NCBI GenBank assembly: GCA_018269075.1 | Contig: JAFDVJ010000107.1 | Span: forward strand, 1 to 33,347 | Direction of reading: 5' to 3' | Source of the DNA: Acidobacteriota bacterium | GTDB taxonomy: Bacteria > Acidobacteriota > Blastocatellia > Pyrinomonadales > Pyrinomonadaceae | DNA length: 33,347 nt | Part shown: piece after piece, positions 7,262-15,800 of the stretch | Numbering within the stretch: the first letter of the stretch is position 1 | How the letters are laid out: the number at the start of each line of letters is the position of its first letter | Made by a program: the position numbers and the translations under genes | The notes under the pieces: model-generated | Databases searched by the model: none | What the model saw: the letters and a program-made list of their open reading frames with translations, nothing else | Told to the model about the DNA's origin: nothing

Positions 7262-8113
7262 ATGAAGAACGCCGCCGGAAAACAGGCACCGTTTGCCAAA
7301 AAGTCCTTCGGTCAGAATTTTCTGGTCGACGACGGAATCGTATCGCGGATCGTCGGCGCGCTCGACCCGCGGCCGGGCGAGCTGATCGTCGAGATCGGGC
7401 CGGGCCGCGGCGCGCTGACCGAAAAACTGTTAGCCGCCGGCGCGCGGGTCGCGGCCGTCGAACTCGAACGTGAGATGATCGAGGTTTTGAAAGGTCGTTT
7501 CAGCGGCTCGCCCGATTTCGCCCTGATCGCGGCCGACGCGCTGAAAGTGAATTTCGCCGAGATCGTTGAAGAGAACGGAACCGACGAAAATGGTGCGCCC
7601 GTCCGGCTCGTCGCGAACCTTCCGTATTACATCTCGACCGCGATTCTCCAGAAACTGATCGCCGAGCGGGCGGTGTTTGGGGAAATGATCCTGATGTTCC
7701 AGCGGGAAGTCGTCGACCGGATCACCGCCCCGCCGGGCGACAGTGAGCGCGGTTTTCTGACGGTTCTGACCGAGGCCTATCTCAAAACCGGGAAGCTCTT
7801 CGAAGTTCCGCCGTCGGCCTTTCGGCCGGCCCCCAAAGTATGGAGCGCCGTCGTCCGCCTGATCCCGCGGGAAACGGCTCCCGATCCCGAAGCCGAAAAG
7901 CTCTTCCGCACGCTCGCGAGCGTCGGGTTCGCCCGCAAGCGAAAAACCATCCTCAACAACTTCCGGGCGCTGCCGCCGGAGATTACCGACAAATTCGGCA
8001 GCGCCCGCGAAATCCTCGACCGTGCCGGCCTCGACCCCGCAAGACGCGCCGAAACGCTGACCCGCGACGAATGGATCAACCTGCTGGAAATTATCGCCGC
8101 CTCCGCCCGATAG
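7262..8113 (+). CDS. rsmA: 16S rRNA dimethyladenosine transferase RsmA (KsgA)
   Basis: RsmA dimethylates two adjacent adenosines near the 3' end of 16S rRNA (A1518/A1519 in E. coli numbering), a late small-subunit maturation step, using S-adenosylmethionine. The 283-aa length is typical. Motifs seen: KKSFGQNFLVDDG at the N-terminus, the SAM-binding EIGPGRGALTEKLL (about residue 45), the acidic end of the next strand in AAVELEREM, and the catalytic NLPYYIS motif (about residue 120), followed by FQREVVDRI and PPSAFRPAPKVWSAVVRL. It is transcribed divergently from the DUF1800 gene and converges on the TerC gene. Start ATG 7262 sits just before the conserved region; the upstream promoter leaves little room for a leader. 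Confidence 0.96.
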   Translation: MKNAAGKQAPFAKKSFGQNFLVDDGIVSRIVGALDPRPGELIVEIGPGRGALTEKLLAAGARVAAVELEREMIEVLKGRFSGSPDFALIAADALKVNFAEIVEENGTDENGAPVRLVANLPYYISTAILQKLIAERAVFGEMILMFQREVVDRITAPPGDSERGFLTVLTEAYLKTGKLFEVPPSAFRPAPKVWSAVVRLIPRETAPDPEAEKLFRTLASVGFARKRKTILNNFRALPPEITDKFGSAREILDRAGLDPARRAETLTRDEWINLLEIIAASAR

Positions 8114-8243
8114 TTGGATTTCGGATTTCGGATTTCGGATTTCGGATTTCGGATTGGTTTGTTGTGTTCGGCCTACAATTAACTGGAAAACCCGGCCTTC
8201 CGACACGAGCAATCCGAAATCCGAAATCCGAAATCCGAAATCG
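8114..8243. repeat. GGATTTC tandem repeats in opposed arms between convergent genes
   Basis: Left arm 8116-8155 is about five and a half tandem copies of GGATTTC. Right arm 8211-8242 is the reverse complement, with 32 bases able to pair. The arms fill the gap between the rsmA stop and the terC stop almost exactly, so the transcript from either side would form a long hairpin and could act as a bidirectional terminator. Confidence 0.75.
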
Positions 8244-9233
8244 CTATGTTTCGCTGTTCAGGCGTTTCGCGGCGGCCGGTTTGAGCGGGAACAGCAGCGA
8301 GGCCGCGATCGAGACGAGAATCGTCGAGATGATGATCAGCAGCGACCAGCTGATCGGGAAATGACCGTCGAACAGCGGGTTGAGCCAGACCATTTTCAGA
8401 CCGACGAAGACCAGCACGACCGCCAGACCGTATTTCAGCAGGTAAAACTTGTCGATCACGCCGGCCAGCATAAAGTACATCGAGCGCAGGCCGAGGATCG
8501 CGAAGATGTTCGACGTGAAGACGATCAGCGGCTCTTTGGTGACGGCGAAGATCGCCGGGACGCTGTCGACCGCGAAGATGATGTCGGTCGCCTCGAGAAA
8601 CAGCAGCGCGATAAACAGCGGCGTCGCGTAGCGCACACCGTCGCGGACGATGAAAAAGCTTTTCCCGTCGATCTCGTGTGTGACCGGCATTATTTTTTTG
8701 AAGAGCCGGATCAGAAAGTTCTTTTCGGGTTCGATCTCGTCGCTGCTCGTGAAGAACATCTTGACGCCGGTGACGATCAAAAAGGCGCCGAAAATATAGA
8801 TGATCCAGTTAAACTGCATCAGCGCCGACCCGAGCCCGATAAAGATCGCCCGGAAGACGAGCGCGCCGAGAATTCCGTAAAACAGGACGCGGTGCTTGTA
8901 TTTCGCGGGAATCCCGAAATAGCTGAAGACCAGCACGAAGACGAAGATGTTGTCGATCGACAGCGAATATTCGAGAATATAGCCGGTCAGAAATTCGAGC
9001 CCGAGCCGGCGGCCGGTTTCGGGATCGAATTTGGCGGCGGCATACTGGTAAAAAAGAAAATTGAAGATCAGCGCGAGCGCCACCCAGACGGCGCTCCAGA
9101 TCGTCGCTTCGCGAAACGTCACGACGTGCGATTTGCGGTTGAAAACGCCCAGATCGAGGGCCAGCATCAAAAAAACGAAAATCAGAAAACCGCCGTAAAA
9201 CCACCAGTAATCGGCGAATGGAAATAAAGTCAT
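8244..9233 (-). CDS. TerC/Alx family membrane protein, probable manganese exporter
   Basis: The 329-aa integral membrane protein has about nine hydrophobic segments and the paired TerC signatures: EYSLSIDNIFVFVLVFSYF near residue 90 and ATDIIFAVDSVPAIFAVT near residue 210, whose acidic residues are implicated in metal handling. Characterised relatives (Alx, MntP-like systems, YceF/YkoY of Bacillus) take part in Mn(2+) efflux or supply to exported metalloproteins. The tellurium name is historical. A yybP-ykoY-like leader upstream supports manganese control. Start ATG 9233 is preceded on its strand by GGAGG at a suitable distance. The gene is monocistronic and converges on rsmA. Confidence 0.9.
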   Translation of the reverse strand: MTLFPFADYWWFYGGFLIFVFLMLALDLGVFNRKSHVVTFREATIWSAVWVALALIFNFLFYQYAAAKFDPETGRRLGLEFLTGYILEYSLSIDNIFVFVLVFSYFGIPAKYKHRVLFYGILGALVFRAIFIGLGSALMQFNWIIYIFGAFLIVTGVKMFFTSSDEIEPEKNFLIRLFKKIMPVTHEIDGKSFFIVRDGVRYATPLFIALLFLEATDIIFAVDSVPAIFAVTKEPLIVFTSNIFAILGLRSMYFMLAGVIDKFYLLKYGLAVVLVFVGLKMVWLNPLFDGHFPISWSLLIIISTILVSIAASLLFPLKPAAAKRLNSET

Positions 9234-9284
9234 AAAAAAATCCTCCGTTAAATTTCAAATCGGCCACGTTTTAACGGGATTTTT

Positions 9285-9425
9285 TCCAAAAGAAAAAGAC
9301 CTCCCGCGTACGTTACCGACGCAGAAGGTCTTGATTCTTAACTGGCGAACCGGATTTTTCTTCGAAAAATCGTCCTGACGATTCGCCTGACCTTGAAAAG
9401 GCAATCTACTCCCCTTCGAGCAAAA
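9285..9425 (-). ncRNA. yybP-ykoY-like manganese riboswitch
   Basis: The transcribed leader of the TerC gene contains GGGGAGTAG (9414-9406), the signature of the yybP-ykoY aptamer. It is followed by paired segments and then AAGACCTTCTGCG, which pairs with CGCGGGAGGTCTT. This family senses Mn(2+) and is classically found in front of TerC/Alx and other Mn efflux genes. In the ligand-free state the downstream stem acts as a terminator. The assignment is by motif and context; a covariance search was not possible. Confidence 0.75.
9288..9332 (-). terminator. riboswitch-controlled intrinsic terminator
   Basis: On the minus strand AAGACCT...AGGTCTT encloses a partly paired GCGT/ACGC segment and is followed by TTTTTCTTTT. 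It lies about 55 bp before the TerC start, as expected for transcriptional control by the aptamer. Confidence 0.75.
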
Positions 9426-9435
9426 TGTCATAAAC

Positions 9436-9465
9436 AGAGTAAGCGATACCTTACATAATTGTCAA
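9436..9465 (-). promoter_or_regulatory. promoter of the riboswitch-TerC transcript
   Basis: A consensus TTGACA (9465-9460) is followed after 18 bp by TACTCT (9441-9436) on the minus strand, placing the transcript start just before the GGGGAGTAG aptamer. Confidence 0.6.
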
Positions 9466-9474
9466 GATTGGACC

Positions 9475-9513
9475 GATTTCGGATTTCGGATTTCGGATTT
9501 CGGATTTCGGATT
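9475..9513 (+). repeat. third GGATTTC array
   Basis: About five tandem 7-bp units, ending in GGATTGG, match the left arm at 8116-8155. It lies between the divergent TerC promoter and the GNAT gene. No gene is seen in 9466-9632. Confidence 0.8.
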
Positions 9514-9632
9514 GGTGTGTGCCGGGCCGGGTTAGTTTATCGCGTGGATGGAAAACCTTAAAACCGGAGGCCGGGTTTGCCCGGAAATGAAAATTGCTGT
9601 TAGATTATTTTCAGTGATTGGAGGATCGTTCC

Positions 9633-10124
9633 GTGTCCGCTTCCATGTTAACCAGAATTACCTTGCGAACCGTGACGGAGGACGATCGCGATTTTATCGC
9701 GAGGGTCGATGCCGGCACGCGTGAAGAGGAATTCGCGGGGCCGGGCTGGTCGCCCCGGCGGCTCGCCGAATTTTTGAAGATGCAGGCCGTTTTTCAGCGA
9801 AGGGCCTGGGAGCTTCGGTTTCCCGGCGCGCTGCAGTTCATTATCGAGGACGATTTCGAAAAGGTCGGCCGAATGATCACGGCCGAATACGACGACCGGC
9901 TGGTTTTGATCGATATCGCGATCCTGCCCGCGCACCGAGGGCGGGGAATCGGTTCGCTGCTGATCGGCGATCTGATCGAAAGAGCGGTCGAAACAAGAAA
10001 AAAAGTCGCTTTGCAGGTGTCGAAGAACAATCTGAGGGCGGTTGGTTTATACCGAAAACTGGGATTCGCGGTCGAGCGGGAAACCGAATCGGATTATTCG
10101 ATGACCTACTCGGCGGAGAGATGA
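9633..10124 (+). CDS. GNAT family N-acetyltransferase
   Basis: The 163-aa product has the GNAT fold: beta-strand pairs around ITLRTVTEDDRDFIARV, the acetyl-CoA-binding motif LIDIAILPAHRGRGIGSLLI (the Arg-Gly-Arg-Gly-x-Gly loop near residue 105), and a C-terminal NNLRAVGLYRKLGFAVERE (motif B region). It would transfer an acetyl group to an amine on a small molecule or protein N-terminus; the substrate cannot be predicted. GTG 9633 is the chosen start because GGAGG lies eight bases upstream. TTG 9618 has no such site, and ATG 9645 is too far from it. Four bases separate it from the DUF6916-like gene, so the two are probably co-transcribed. GNAT genes recur beside Tail_Collar clusters, which links it to the genes downstream. 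Confidence 0.85.
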   Translation: MSASMLTRITLRTVTEDDRDFIARVDAGTREEEFAGPGWSPRRLAEFLKMQAVFQRRAWELRFPGALQFIIEDDFEKVGRMITAEYDDRLVLIDIAILPAHRGRGIGSLLIGDLIERAVETRKKVALQVSKNNLRAVGLYRKLGFAVERETESDYSMTYSAER

Positions 10125-10128
10125 AAAA

Positions 10129-10425
10129 ATGTTGACGAGCTTGAATTACGAGGATTTTGGAAAACTGGTCGGGACGAAGTTCGACATCGACGGTTTTGAC
10201 GGAAAACAGATCGAGTTTTTCGAATTGTCAGAGAGGAAGCAAATGCCGATGCAGGAGGTGTTTTCGCTTTTTTTTCGGGGATCGAGGGATTTTTTCCTCG
10301 AACAAAAATTATATGAACTGAGCGCCCCGGAGATCGAGACGTCCATACTTTTCCTGGTGCCGGTTGCCCAGGATGACGAGTACTTCACCTACCAGGCCGT
10401 TTTCAACCGGCTGCTGAAGCCTTAA
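10129..10425 (+). CDS. DUF6916-like small protein
   Basis: The 98-aa product has no signal peptide. It reads as one small beta-rich domain: YEDFGKLVGTKFDIDGFDGK, an FSLFFRG segment, LEQKLYEL, then SILFLVPVAQDDEYFTYQAV ending in FNRLLKP. The order (VG-x-x-F start, FSL-x-FRG, LFLVPV, x-AVFNR end) matches my recollection of DUF6916, a family often encoded beside Tail_Collar/MdpB genes. Function unknown. It starts four bases after the GNAT stop. Its stop TAA 10423-10425 overlaps the stop of the convergent minus-strand gene in the shared bases TTAA. Confidence 0.6.
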   Translation: MLTSLNYEDFGKLVGTKFDIDGFDGKQIEFFELSERKQMPMQEVFSLFFRGSRDFFLEQKLYELSAPEIETSILFLVPVAQDDEYFTYQAVFNRLLKP

Positions 10426-10868
10426 ATCCGCGAAAACGTGGCGATCATATCGCTCTCCTGATTCGTGCCGCCGCCGGGGACGAGGAGCAGCTCGAACTGG
10501 CCGAGGGTCGGTTCGAAGATCTGATAGCAGTCCTGCCCGAGGGCCGGCGACTGTACGCGGAATCTCAGGTTGAAACCGGAAATCGGACGGGTTTTACCCA
10601 AAAAAGTCCGTTTGGGTTTTTTGATCTGCGGAACGATCACCTCGATCAGGCTTCCCTGGTAAACAACCTGATCCGAATAAAAGGTAAAATCTCGGCCGAT
10701 GTATTTCGCCATCAGATCGGGCGTCAGGGAACTGAGAATTTCGTTCGTTCCGCCGGAACCGACCAAAATCTTCTGACCGTCGATCTCGCCGGTAGCGGCT
10801 AAAAAAAGACCCAGACCGATTGCCGAAGCGCCGCCCGCTTTAAAAAAATCTCTTCTCGTTATTTTCAT
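10422..10868 (-). CDS. Tat-exported DUF6916-like protein
   Basis: This 148-aa product begins with a twin-arginine signal (KITRRDFFKAGGASAIGLGL). The mature part parallels the cytosolic neighbour: LTPDLMAKYIGRDFTFYSDQ, SGFNLRFRVQSPALGQDCYQ, then an FELLLVPGG strand and a final MIATFSRI. The shared order VG/IG-x-x-F, F-x-L-x-F-R, LVP and F-x-R at the end suggests that the two are paralogues, one kept in the cytoplasm and one exported. It is convergent with the first, and divergent from the collar operon. Function unknown. The start at 10868 places the arginine pair at residues 5 and 6. Confidence 0.7.
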   Translation of the reverse strand: MKITRRDFFKAGGASAIGLGLFLAATGEIDGQKILVGSGGTNEILSSLTPDLMAKYIGRDFTFYSDQVVYQGSLIEVIVPQIKKPKRTFLGKTRPISGFNLRFRVQSPALGQDCYQIFEPTLGQFELLLVPGGGTNQESDMIATFSRI

Positions 10869-10986
10869 CCTTGTAAATTACCCCGAACACTCACGGAATT
10901 TCTATGGTTAGTTATAAGCAGGGAAACAATGGATTTGATTCTACAATTAAATTTTTGCGAAATGCAAATATTTTTTTTTGAAAAGC

Positions 10987-11014
10987 TTGCATTTTAATTT
11001 TGGTCGGGTATAAA
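10987..11014 (+). promoter_or_regulatory. promoter of the tail-collar operon
   Basis: TTGCAT (10987-10992), a 16-bp spacer and TATAAA (11009-11014) lie downstream of a T-rich tract. A transcript from here would carry a leader of about 265 nt before the first collar gene. Confidence 0.6.
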
Positions 11015-11050
11015 CTGAAAACGTTTCGTTTTAATTCGGTAGCTAAACAA

Positions 11051-11111
11051 CATAGCCAAAACTATGCAATCAGAAAAATTGCCCCTCGCTCATCGGAATG
11101 AGCGGTTTTTT
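11051..11111 (+). terminator. attenuator-like hairpins in the collar operon leader
   Basis: A perfect 7-bp stem CGCTCAT-CGGA-ATGAGCG (11087-11104) is followed by G and six T residues, a good intrinsic terminator. It sits inside the leader, about 65 nt after the predicted start. A smaller stem CATAG/CTATG (11051-11066) precedes it. The arrangement suggests regulated read-through into the collar genes. I could not match it to a known riboswitch class. The rest of the leader to 11288 shows no convincing gene. Confidence 0.6.
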
Positions 11112-11288
11112 GTTGCTTTCCATTCATCCGCCGGGTCGGACTATTCGACCGCCGCGCCGCTAATGGTTGGGCCGAACAACGCCTGTCCCTCACCCAGTTT
11201 TAATTTCGGAAAAAATATCGTTTTAACAGGAAGGCCGGACCGCCGGTTTGGATTAGGAAAAGTCGAATTTTATTTTAAGTGAGGTTTT

Positions 11289-11789
11289 ATGGCAGATCCG
11301 TTTTTGGGAGAAATTAAAATGTTCGGGGGAAATTTTGCCCCCTTGGGTTACGGTTTATGTAACGGACAGCTGCTGGATATCGGCCAGAACTCAGCATTGT
11401 TCAGTCTGCTGGGGACGATTTACGGCGGAGACGGCCAGACGACCTTTGCCCTGCCCGATTTACGGGGCCGGGTTCCGATTCACTGGTCGGCCAGCTACCC
11501 GATCGGGACGGCCGCCGGGACCGAAACCGTGACTCTGATAACTACGCAAATACCCGCCCACAGTCATTCGGTTTCTTCGACCTCGAACGCTGCGACGAGT
11601 TCGAATCCGTCCGGCAGGGTGCCGGCGCAGTCGAGCCTCGCGCCCTATTCGACGACCGCTTCCGGTTCGACGATGGGCCCGCAGATGGCGGGAACCGCGG
11701 GCGGGAATCAGCCGCACCAAAATATGATGCCGTTTCTTTGTCTGAATTTTGTCATCGCGCTGGTGGGCATTTATCCGCCGCGCAATTAA
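11289..11789 (+). CDS. Tail_Collar domain protein 1 (MdpB-like)
   Basis: The 166-aa product is a phage Tail_Collar domain protein of the stand-alone bacterial MdpB type. Hallmarks are FLGEIKMFGGNFAPLGYGLC with NGQLL, the strand TIYGGDGQTTFALPDLRGRV, the IPAHSHSV histidine motif, and a C-terminal PHQNMMPFLCLNFVIALVGI ending in YPPRN. In phage T4 short tail fibres an HxH motif in the related region binds a metal at the trimer axis, so trimerisation is a reasonable inference. There is no signal peptide. A GAGG lies just upstream of ATG 11289. It is the first of three tandem paralogues in an apparent operon with the large surface protein. Confidence 0.88.
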   Translation: MADPFLGEIKMFGGNFAPLGYGLCNGQLLDIGQNSALFSLLGTIYGGDGQTTFALPDLRGRVPIHWSASYPIGTAAGTETVTLITTQIPAHSHSVSSTSNAATSSNPSGRVPAQSSLAPYSTTASGSTMGPQMAGTAGGNQPHQNMMPFLCLNFVIALVGIYPPRN

Positions 11790-11816
11790 AGGCCCGTCGG
11801 GGCAGGAGTTTATTTT

Positions 11817-12305
11817 ATGTCAGAACCATATCTCGGAGAAATCAGGATGTTCGGATTCGATTATCCGCCCCGGGACTGGGCGGCGTGCAACGGGACTTTG
11901 CTCGCCATTGCCCAAAATCAGGCGCTTTTTTCCATTCTCGGAACGACTTACGGCGGCAACGGGACGACGACCTTCGCCCTCCCTGATTTTCGGGGACGGA
12001 CGCCGGTTCACTGGGGCAACTCGACGGTTCTCGGGGAGGTCGGCGGCGAGTCGGCCCATACTCTTCAGCAAACCGAAATCCCGGCCCATACCCACACTTT
12101 GAATGCCTCGGCCGGAACGCCCGACACGGGGCAGGCGACCGGTTATCTGACAACGGTGAGCGATTCGCTGTATGATCCGAACCCCAACGGGGTTATGGTA
12201 AGCACTAATCCGGCCGGCGGTTCGCAGCCCCATAACAATATGCAGCCCTATCTGGCGATCAATTTTTGTATCGCGACAGCAGGGATTTTCCCGTCGAGAA
12301 ACTAA
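11817..12305 (+). CDS. Tail_Collar domain protein 2 (MdpB-like)
   Basis: The second collar paralogue (162 aa) shows YLGEIRMFGFDYPPRDWAAC with NGTLL, GTTYGGNGTTTFALPDFRGR, the IPAHTHTL histidine motif and PHNNMQPYLAINFCIATAGI ending in FPSRN. The middle segment between the histidine motif and the PHNN motif differs strongly from the other two copies, as expected if it carries the variable, possibly ligand-facing, part. GGAG lies eight bases before ATG 11817, and 27 bases separate it from the previous gene. No signal peptide and no coiled coil are seen. Confidence 0.88.
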   Translation: MSEPYLGEIRMFGFDYPPRDWAACNGTLLAIAQNQALFSILGTTYGGNGTTTFALPDFRGRTPVHWGNSTVLGEVGGESAHTLQQTEIPAHTHTLNASAGTPDTGQATGYLTTVSDSLYDPNPNGVMVSTNPAGGSQPHNNMQPYLAINFCIATAGIFPSRN

Positions 12306-12317
12306 GGAGGAATTGTA

Positions 12318-12836
12318 ATGGCAGATGCCTTTATCGGAGAGATCAGAATGTTTGGGGGCAATTACGCCCCGGTCAATTGGGCCTTATGTAACGGGCAGCT
12401 GATACCGATTTCGCAAAACACGGCGCTTTTTTCCATCCTCGGCACGATGTACGGCGGCAACGGGACGTCTACTTTCGCCCTCCCCAACCTGCAGGGCAGA
12501 GCGCCCGTAATGGCCGGTCAGGGGCCCGGGTTGACTCCCAGAAGTGTCGGTGAAACCGGCGGCTCGTCCGCGGTTACCCTTAATTCGACCCAGCTTCCGG
12601 TTCACAATCACACAATTCCGTCGACAACGAACGCCGGTACGGATCAATCTCCCAACCAGGAAATGTTCGGCTCGGCCGGACGCGGAAGGCCGCCGATTTA
12701 TTCGTCGACCTTGCCGACCGTTCAAATGCTGCCTACGGGACCCGCCGGAGGGAATTCGCCCCACAACAATTTACAGCCGTATCTGGCGGTGACCTTCATC
12801 ATTTGTCAGTTTGGCATTTACCCGCCTCGCAATTAA
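12318..12836 (+). CDS. Tail_Collar domain protein 3 (MdpB-like)
   Basis: The third paralogue (172 aa) is closest to the family consensus: FIGEIRMFGGNYAPVNWALC with NGQLIPISQNTALFSILG, MYGGNGTSTFALPNLQGRAP, the LPVHNHTI histidine motif and PHNNLQPYLAVTFIICQFGI ending in YPPRN. It has a strong ribosome binding site (GGAGG seven bases before ATG 12318) and starts 12 bases after copy 2. The variable central segment (TTNAGTDQSPNQEMFGSAGR and on) is again unrelated to that of its siblings. The 39-base gap to the mosaic surface protein suggests co-transcription. Confidence 0.88.
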   Translation: MADAFIGEIRMFGGNYAPVNWALCNGQLIPISQNTALFSILGTMYGGNGTSTFALPNLQGRAPVMAGQGPGLTPRSVGETGGSSAVTLNSTQLPVHNHTIPSTTNAGTDQSPNQEMFGSAGRGRPPIYSSTLPTVQMLPTGPAGGNSPHNNLQPYLAVTFIICQFGIYPPRN

Positions 12837-12875
12837 CAGGAACCGGGGATTTATTACTATTAATGGGAGTTTTCG

Positions 12876-15800
12876 ATGTTTCACATAAAAGGGAAAAGAT
12901 ATTTTAGCGGCAAAATCGGGCTGTTCGTTTTGACGATTGGAATCGTTGTCGGTCTCGGTTGGAATGAATGGGGAACGGTCTCGGCCGAAAAGCAGAAGGA
13001 TTTGAAGAAAAACTTTCGGGTCGCGCCGGCGGTTCGGGAATCGGTGAATATCGAGGCCAACGCCTCGCCGTGGATCAAGCTCCGGCAGGGAAAGGCGATC
13101 GAGACCGATTACGTCGGCAGCGAACGGACCGTCAAACGGTTCGAATCGGGCGAGCTCCGGCCGACGGCGCTCGCGGCGACCGATTTCGATGCCGATGGGT
13201 TTCCCGATCTGGTGAGCGGCTATGCGGCCGGTAACGGCGGCGTTTTGACCTTTCACAAGGGTTCGAAAGAGGCCTTCGCGCCCGAGGACCCGGCGGTTCT
13301 CGAGGGCATCCGGAACGGCGATTTTCCCGTTTCCTTTGAAAAAGAGGCGCGCACCGTCGATCTGCCCGTGACGCCCGACTTCATCGCGGCCGGCAAATTT
13401 TACCCCGGCTCGACTCTCGATCTCGCGGTCGGCGCCCGTTCCTCGAACTTGCTGCTGATCCTCAGACCCGGCAAAGACGGGGAATTCGAAATCACCGGCC
13501 GGATTTCGATGCCGGGAAATCTGACCGGCCTGGCGGCGGCTTCCCTGAGCCTTTCGAAGCCCTATTCGGGAATCGCGGCCGCTTATCAGAACGATACGGA
13601 TTGCGGAATCGCCGTATTCGACGGCGCGGCCGCTCTCGATTCGAAATCCTTTTTCAAGGTCAAAACGACCGCCCCGGTCGATTCGATGATTTTGACGAAC
13701 CCCGACGGCTCGACGACCGATAAGGATCTGTTTTTTACCGCCGGCGGCGAACTCCAGCGGATCGGCCGGCTCGCGGCCGGCGCGGGCGAGCCGGTCCGAA
13801 TTCCGCTGCCCGTGACGGTTTCGGATCTGGCGGCGGGCGAATTCATCCGCGACCGCCGGGCCAAAACCGAGCTCGCCGTGCTGGGCGACGACGGTTCGGT
13901 CTACATTCTTCAAAACGGCGCGCTCGACCGGCGGCCGTTTACCGAAAAGGAAATGCGCGATAATTTCGCCCGGTTCGGCCGCGGCCGGCGGCAGATCGTC
14001 GATTCGACCGATCAGGAAAACGCGCTCGCCAACGACTGGACGATCGCCGAACAGCAGAATCTGGGCGTGTTTGCCAAAGGCGGCGGCGCGGCCCGGCTGA
14101 CGAAGGCTTATGTGACCGGCAACGAGACCGAGGACCTGATGGTCGTAAATCCGGTCGAAAATAAAATTCAGGTGCTGTTTCGCGAGCCGGTTTACGGCAC
14201 GGATCGGGCCGCCTTTACCGGCGAAACACGCGTCGAAAATCTTTCCTTTCCCGGCGAAATCGCCGCCGTTCAGCCCGTCCGGCTGAACGTGATGGGGCAG
14301 CAGGGCATCGCCGTTCTGGAAAAAGGAAATCTCGAGCCGACGCCGGTGATGTTCGTGCCGGCGGCGTCTTTTTCCGTCAATTCGGCGACCGACGCCGTCG
14401 ATGTCAGCCCCGGCAACGGAATTTGCGCGACGGCCGGCGCGGTTTGTACGCTGCGCGCCGCCGTGATGGAAGCCAACGCGCTGGCCGGAGCCGATCTGAT
14501 CACCTTTGTGGGAAGCTCGACGCATCAACTGACGGTCGGCAGCTTCAACGAAAATGCCGGTGCCGGCGGCGATCTCGATGTCCTTCAGTCTTTGACGATC
14601 ACCGGCAACGGCTCAGCCAACACGATCGTTCAGGCTGGCACCAACACCCTCAACGCGATCGATAAGGACCTATCGATCAATCCGAATTTCAACAGCGCCT
14701 TTGCTACCGCAATGTCCGGAATCAGATTTCAGTTCGGCCGCAATCAGGGGTCTTACAGCGGCGATGGTTTCGCCGGAGCTTTCGACTGGGAGGCCTCCGG
14801 GACGGGAACCCTGACCGTTTCGAACTGCATCGTCAGCGACAGCCGGGCGTTGGACGGCGACGGCGGCGGCATCGCCCTCACCAATTCAAATGCCGGAAAC
14901 GGCTCTTTTACCGGAACCGCCCTCACTGTTACCAATAATCAGCCGTCCCGGATCGGGCTCAGTTCGTCGTTCGGCGGCGGGATATTCGTCGGGACGACGA
15001 CTCCCGTTTTTCTGACCAATGTAACGATCAACAACAATTCCGTCAACGGGTCGGGCGGTCAGGGGCAGGGCGGCGGAATCTTTGCGTTCGGCCCATCCGG
15101 CGGCGGCGGCAGCTCGTTTTTGACGACCTCGACCGTGAGCAATAATTTGGCGCCGAGCGACGCCGGGGGAATGTACGCCACCCAGCGGTTCGACATCAAC
15201 GGGCCGACGACGATTTCCGGCAACTCGTCAGGGCGTTTCGGCGGGGGGCTTTTTTACAACCACGGAAACGTGACTTCGACCATCAGCAAAGCCACAATTA
15301 CCGGCAATACGGCGACGACGCAGGGCGGCGGCATCTATCTCGGGTCGTCGCCGACCGCAAATCTGCTGAACGTCAGTTTTTCGAGAATCGTCGGGAATAC
15401 CGGCGGCGGCTTTACGGGGCTCGCCGCCGACGCCGGAACCGCGACGGCGACCAATAACTGGTGGGGCTGCAACACGGGAGCCGCCGCGCCCTGCAACACG
15501 GCCGGCGCGATTACGACCGGCACGGTGACGGCGACGCCTTATCTTCAACTGCGGCTGTCCGCGTCGCCGACGACGGTGGTGACCGGCCAGCCCTCGGCGC
15601 TGACCGCCTCGTTCCTCCAGAATTCGGCGGGCAGTTCGATCGCGGCGAGCAATCTCAACGTGTTGATCGGGCTGCCGGTAAGCTGGTCGGGAACCGGCGG
15701 AACGGTCTCGTTCGCCGGCGGAAACGGGGGCGGGTCGCTGCTTGATAGTTCGATTCAGGCAACGGCCACCGCGGCCGCTACATTCACGGCGGCCACGATC

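Noticed and set aside
7111..7299. N-terminal extension of the DUF1800 protein to 7299
   Set aside because: It would read through the promoter and overlap rsmA. The ATG at 7110 has a good ribosome site and starts a signal peptide.
11021..11086. Known riboswitch such as c-di-GMP or fluoride class in the collar leader
   Set aside because: I could not match the conserved core bases of these classes, so only an attenuator-like hairpin is reported.
11064..11282. 72-codon ORF in the collar leader
   Set aside because: No ribosome binding site, overlaps the terminator hairpin, and no recognisable sequence.
9633..12836. Prophage or phage tail island
   Set aside because: Only collar-domain proteins are present. 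No capsid, tape measure, sheath, baseplate, lysis or integrase genes are seen, and stand-alone bacterial MdpB-type proteins explain the hits.
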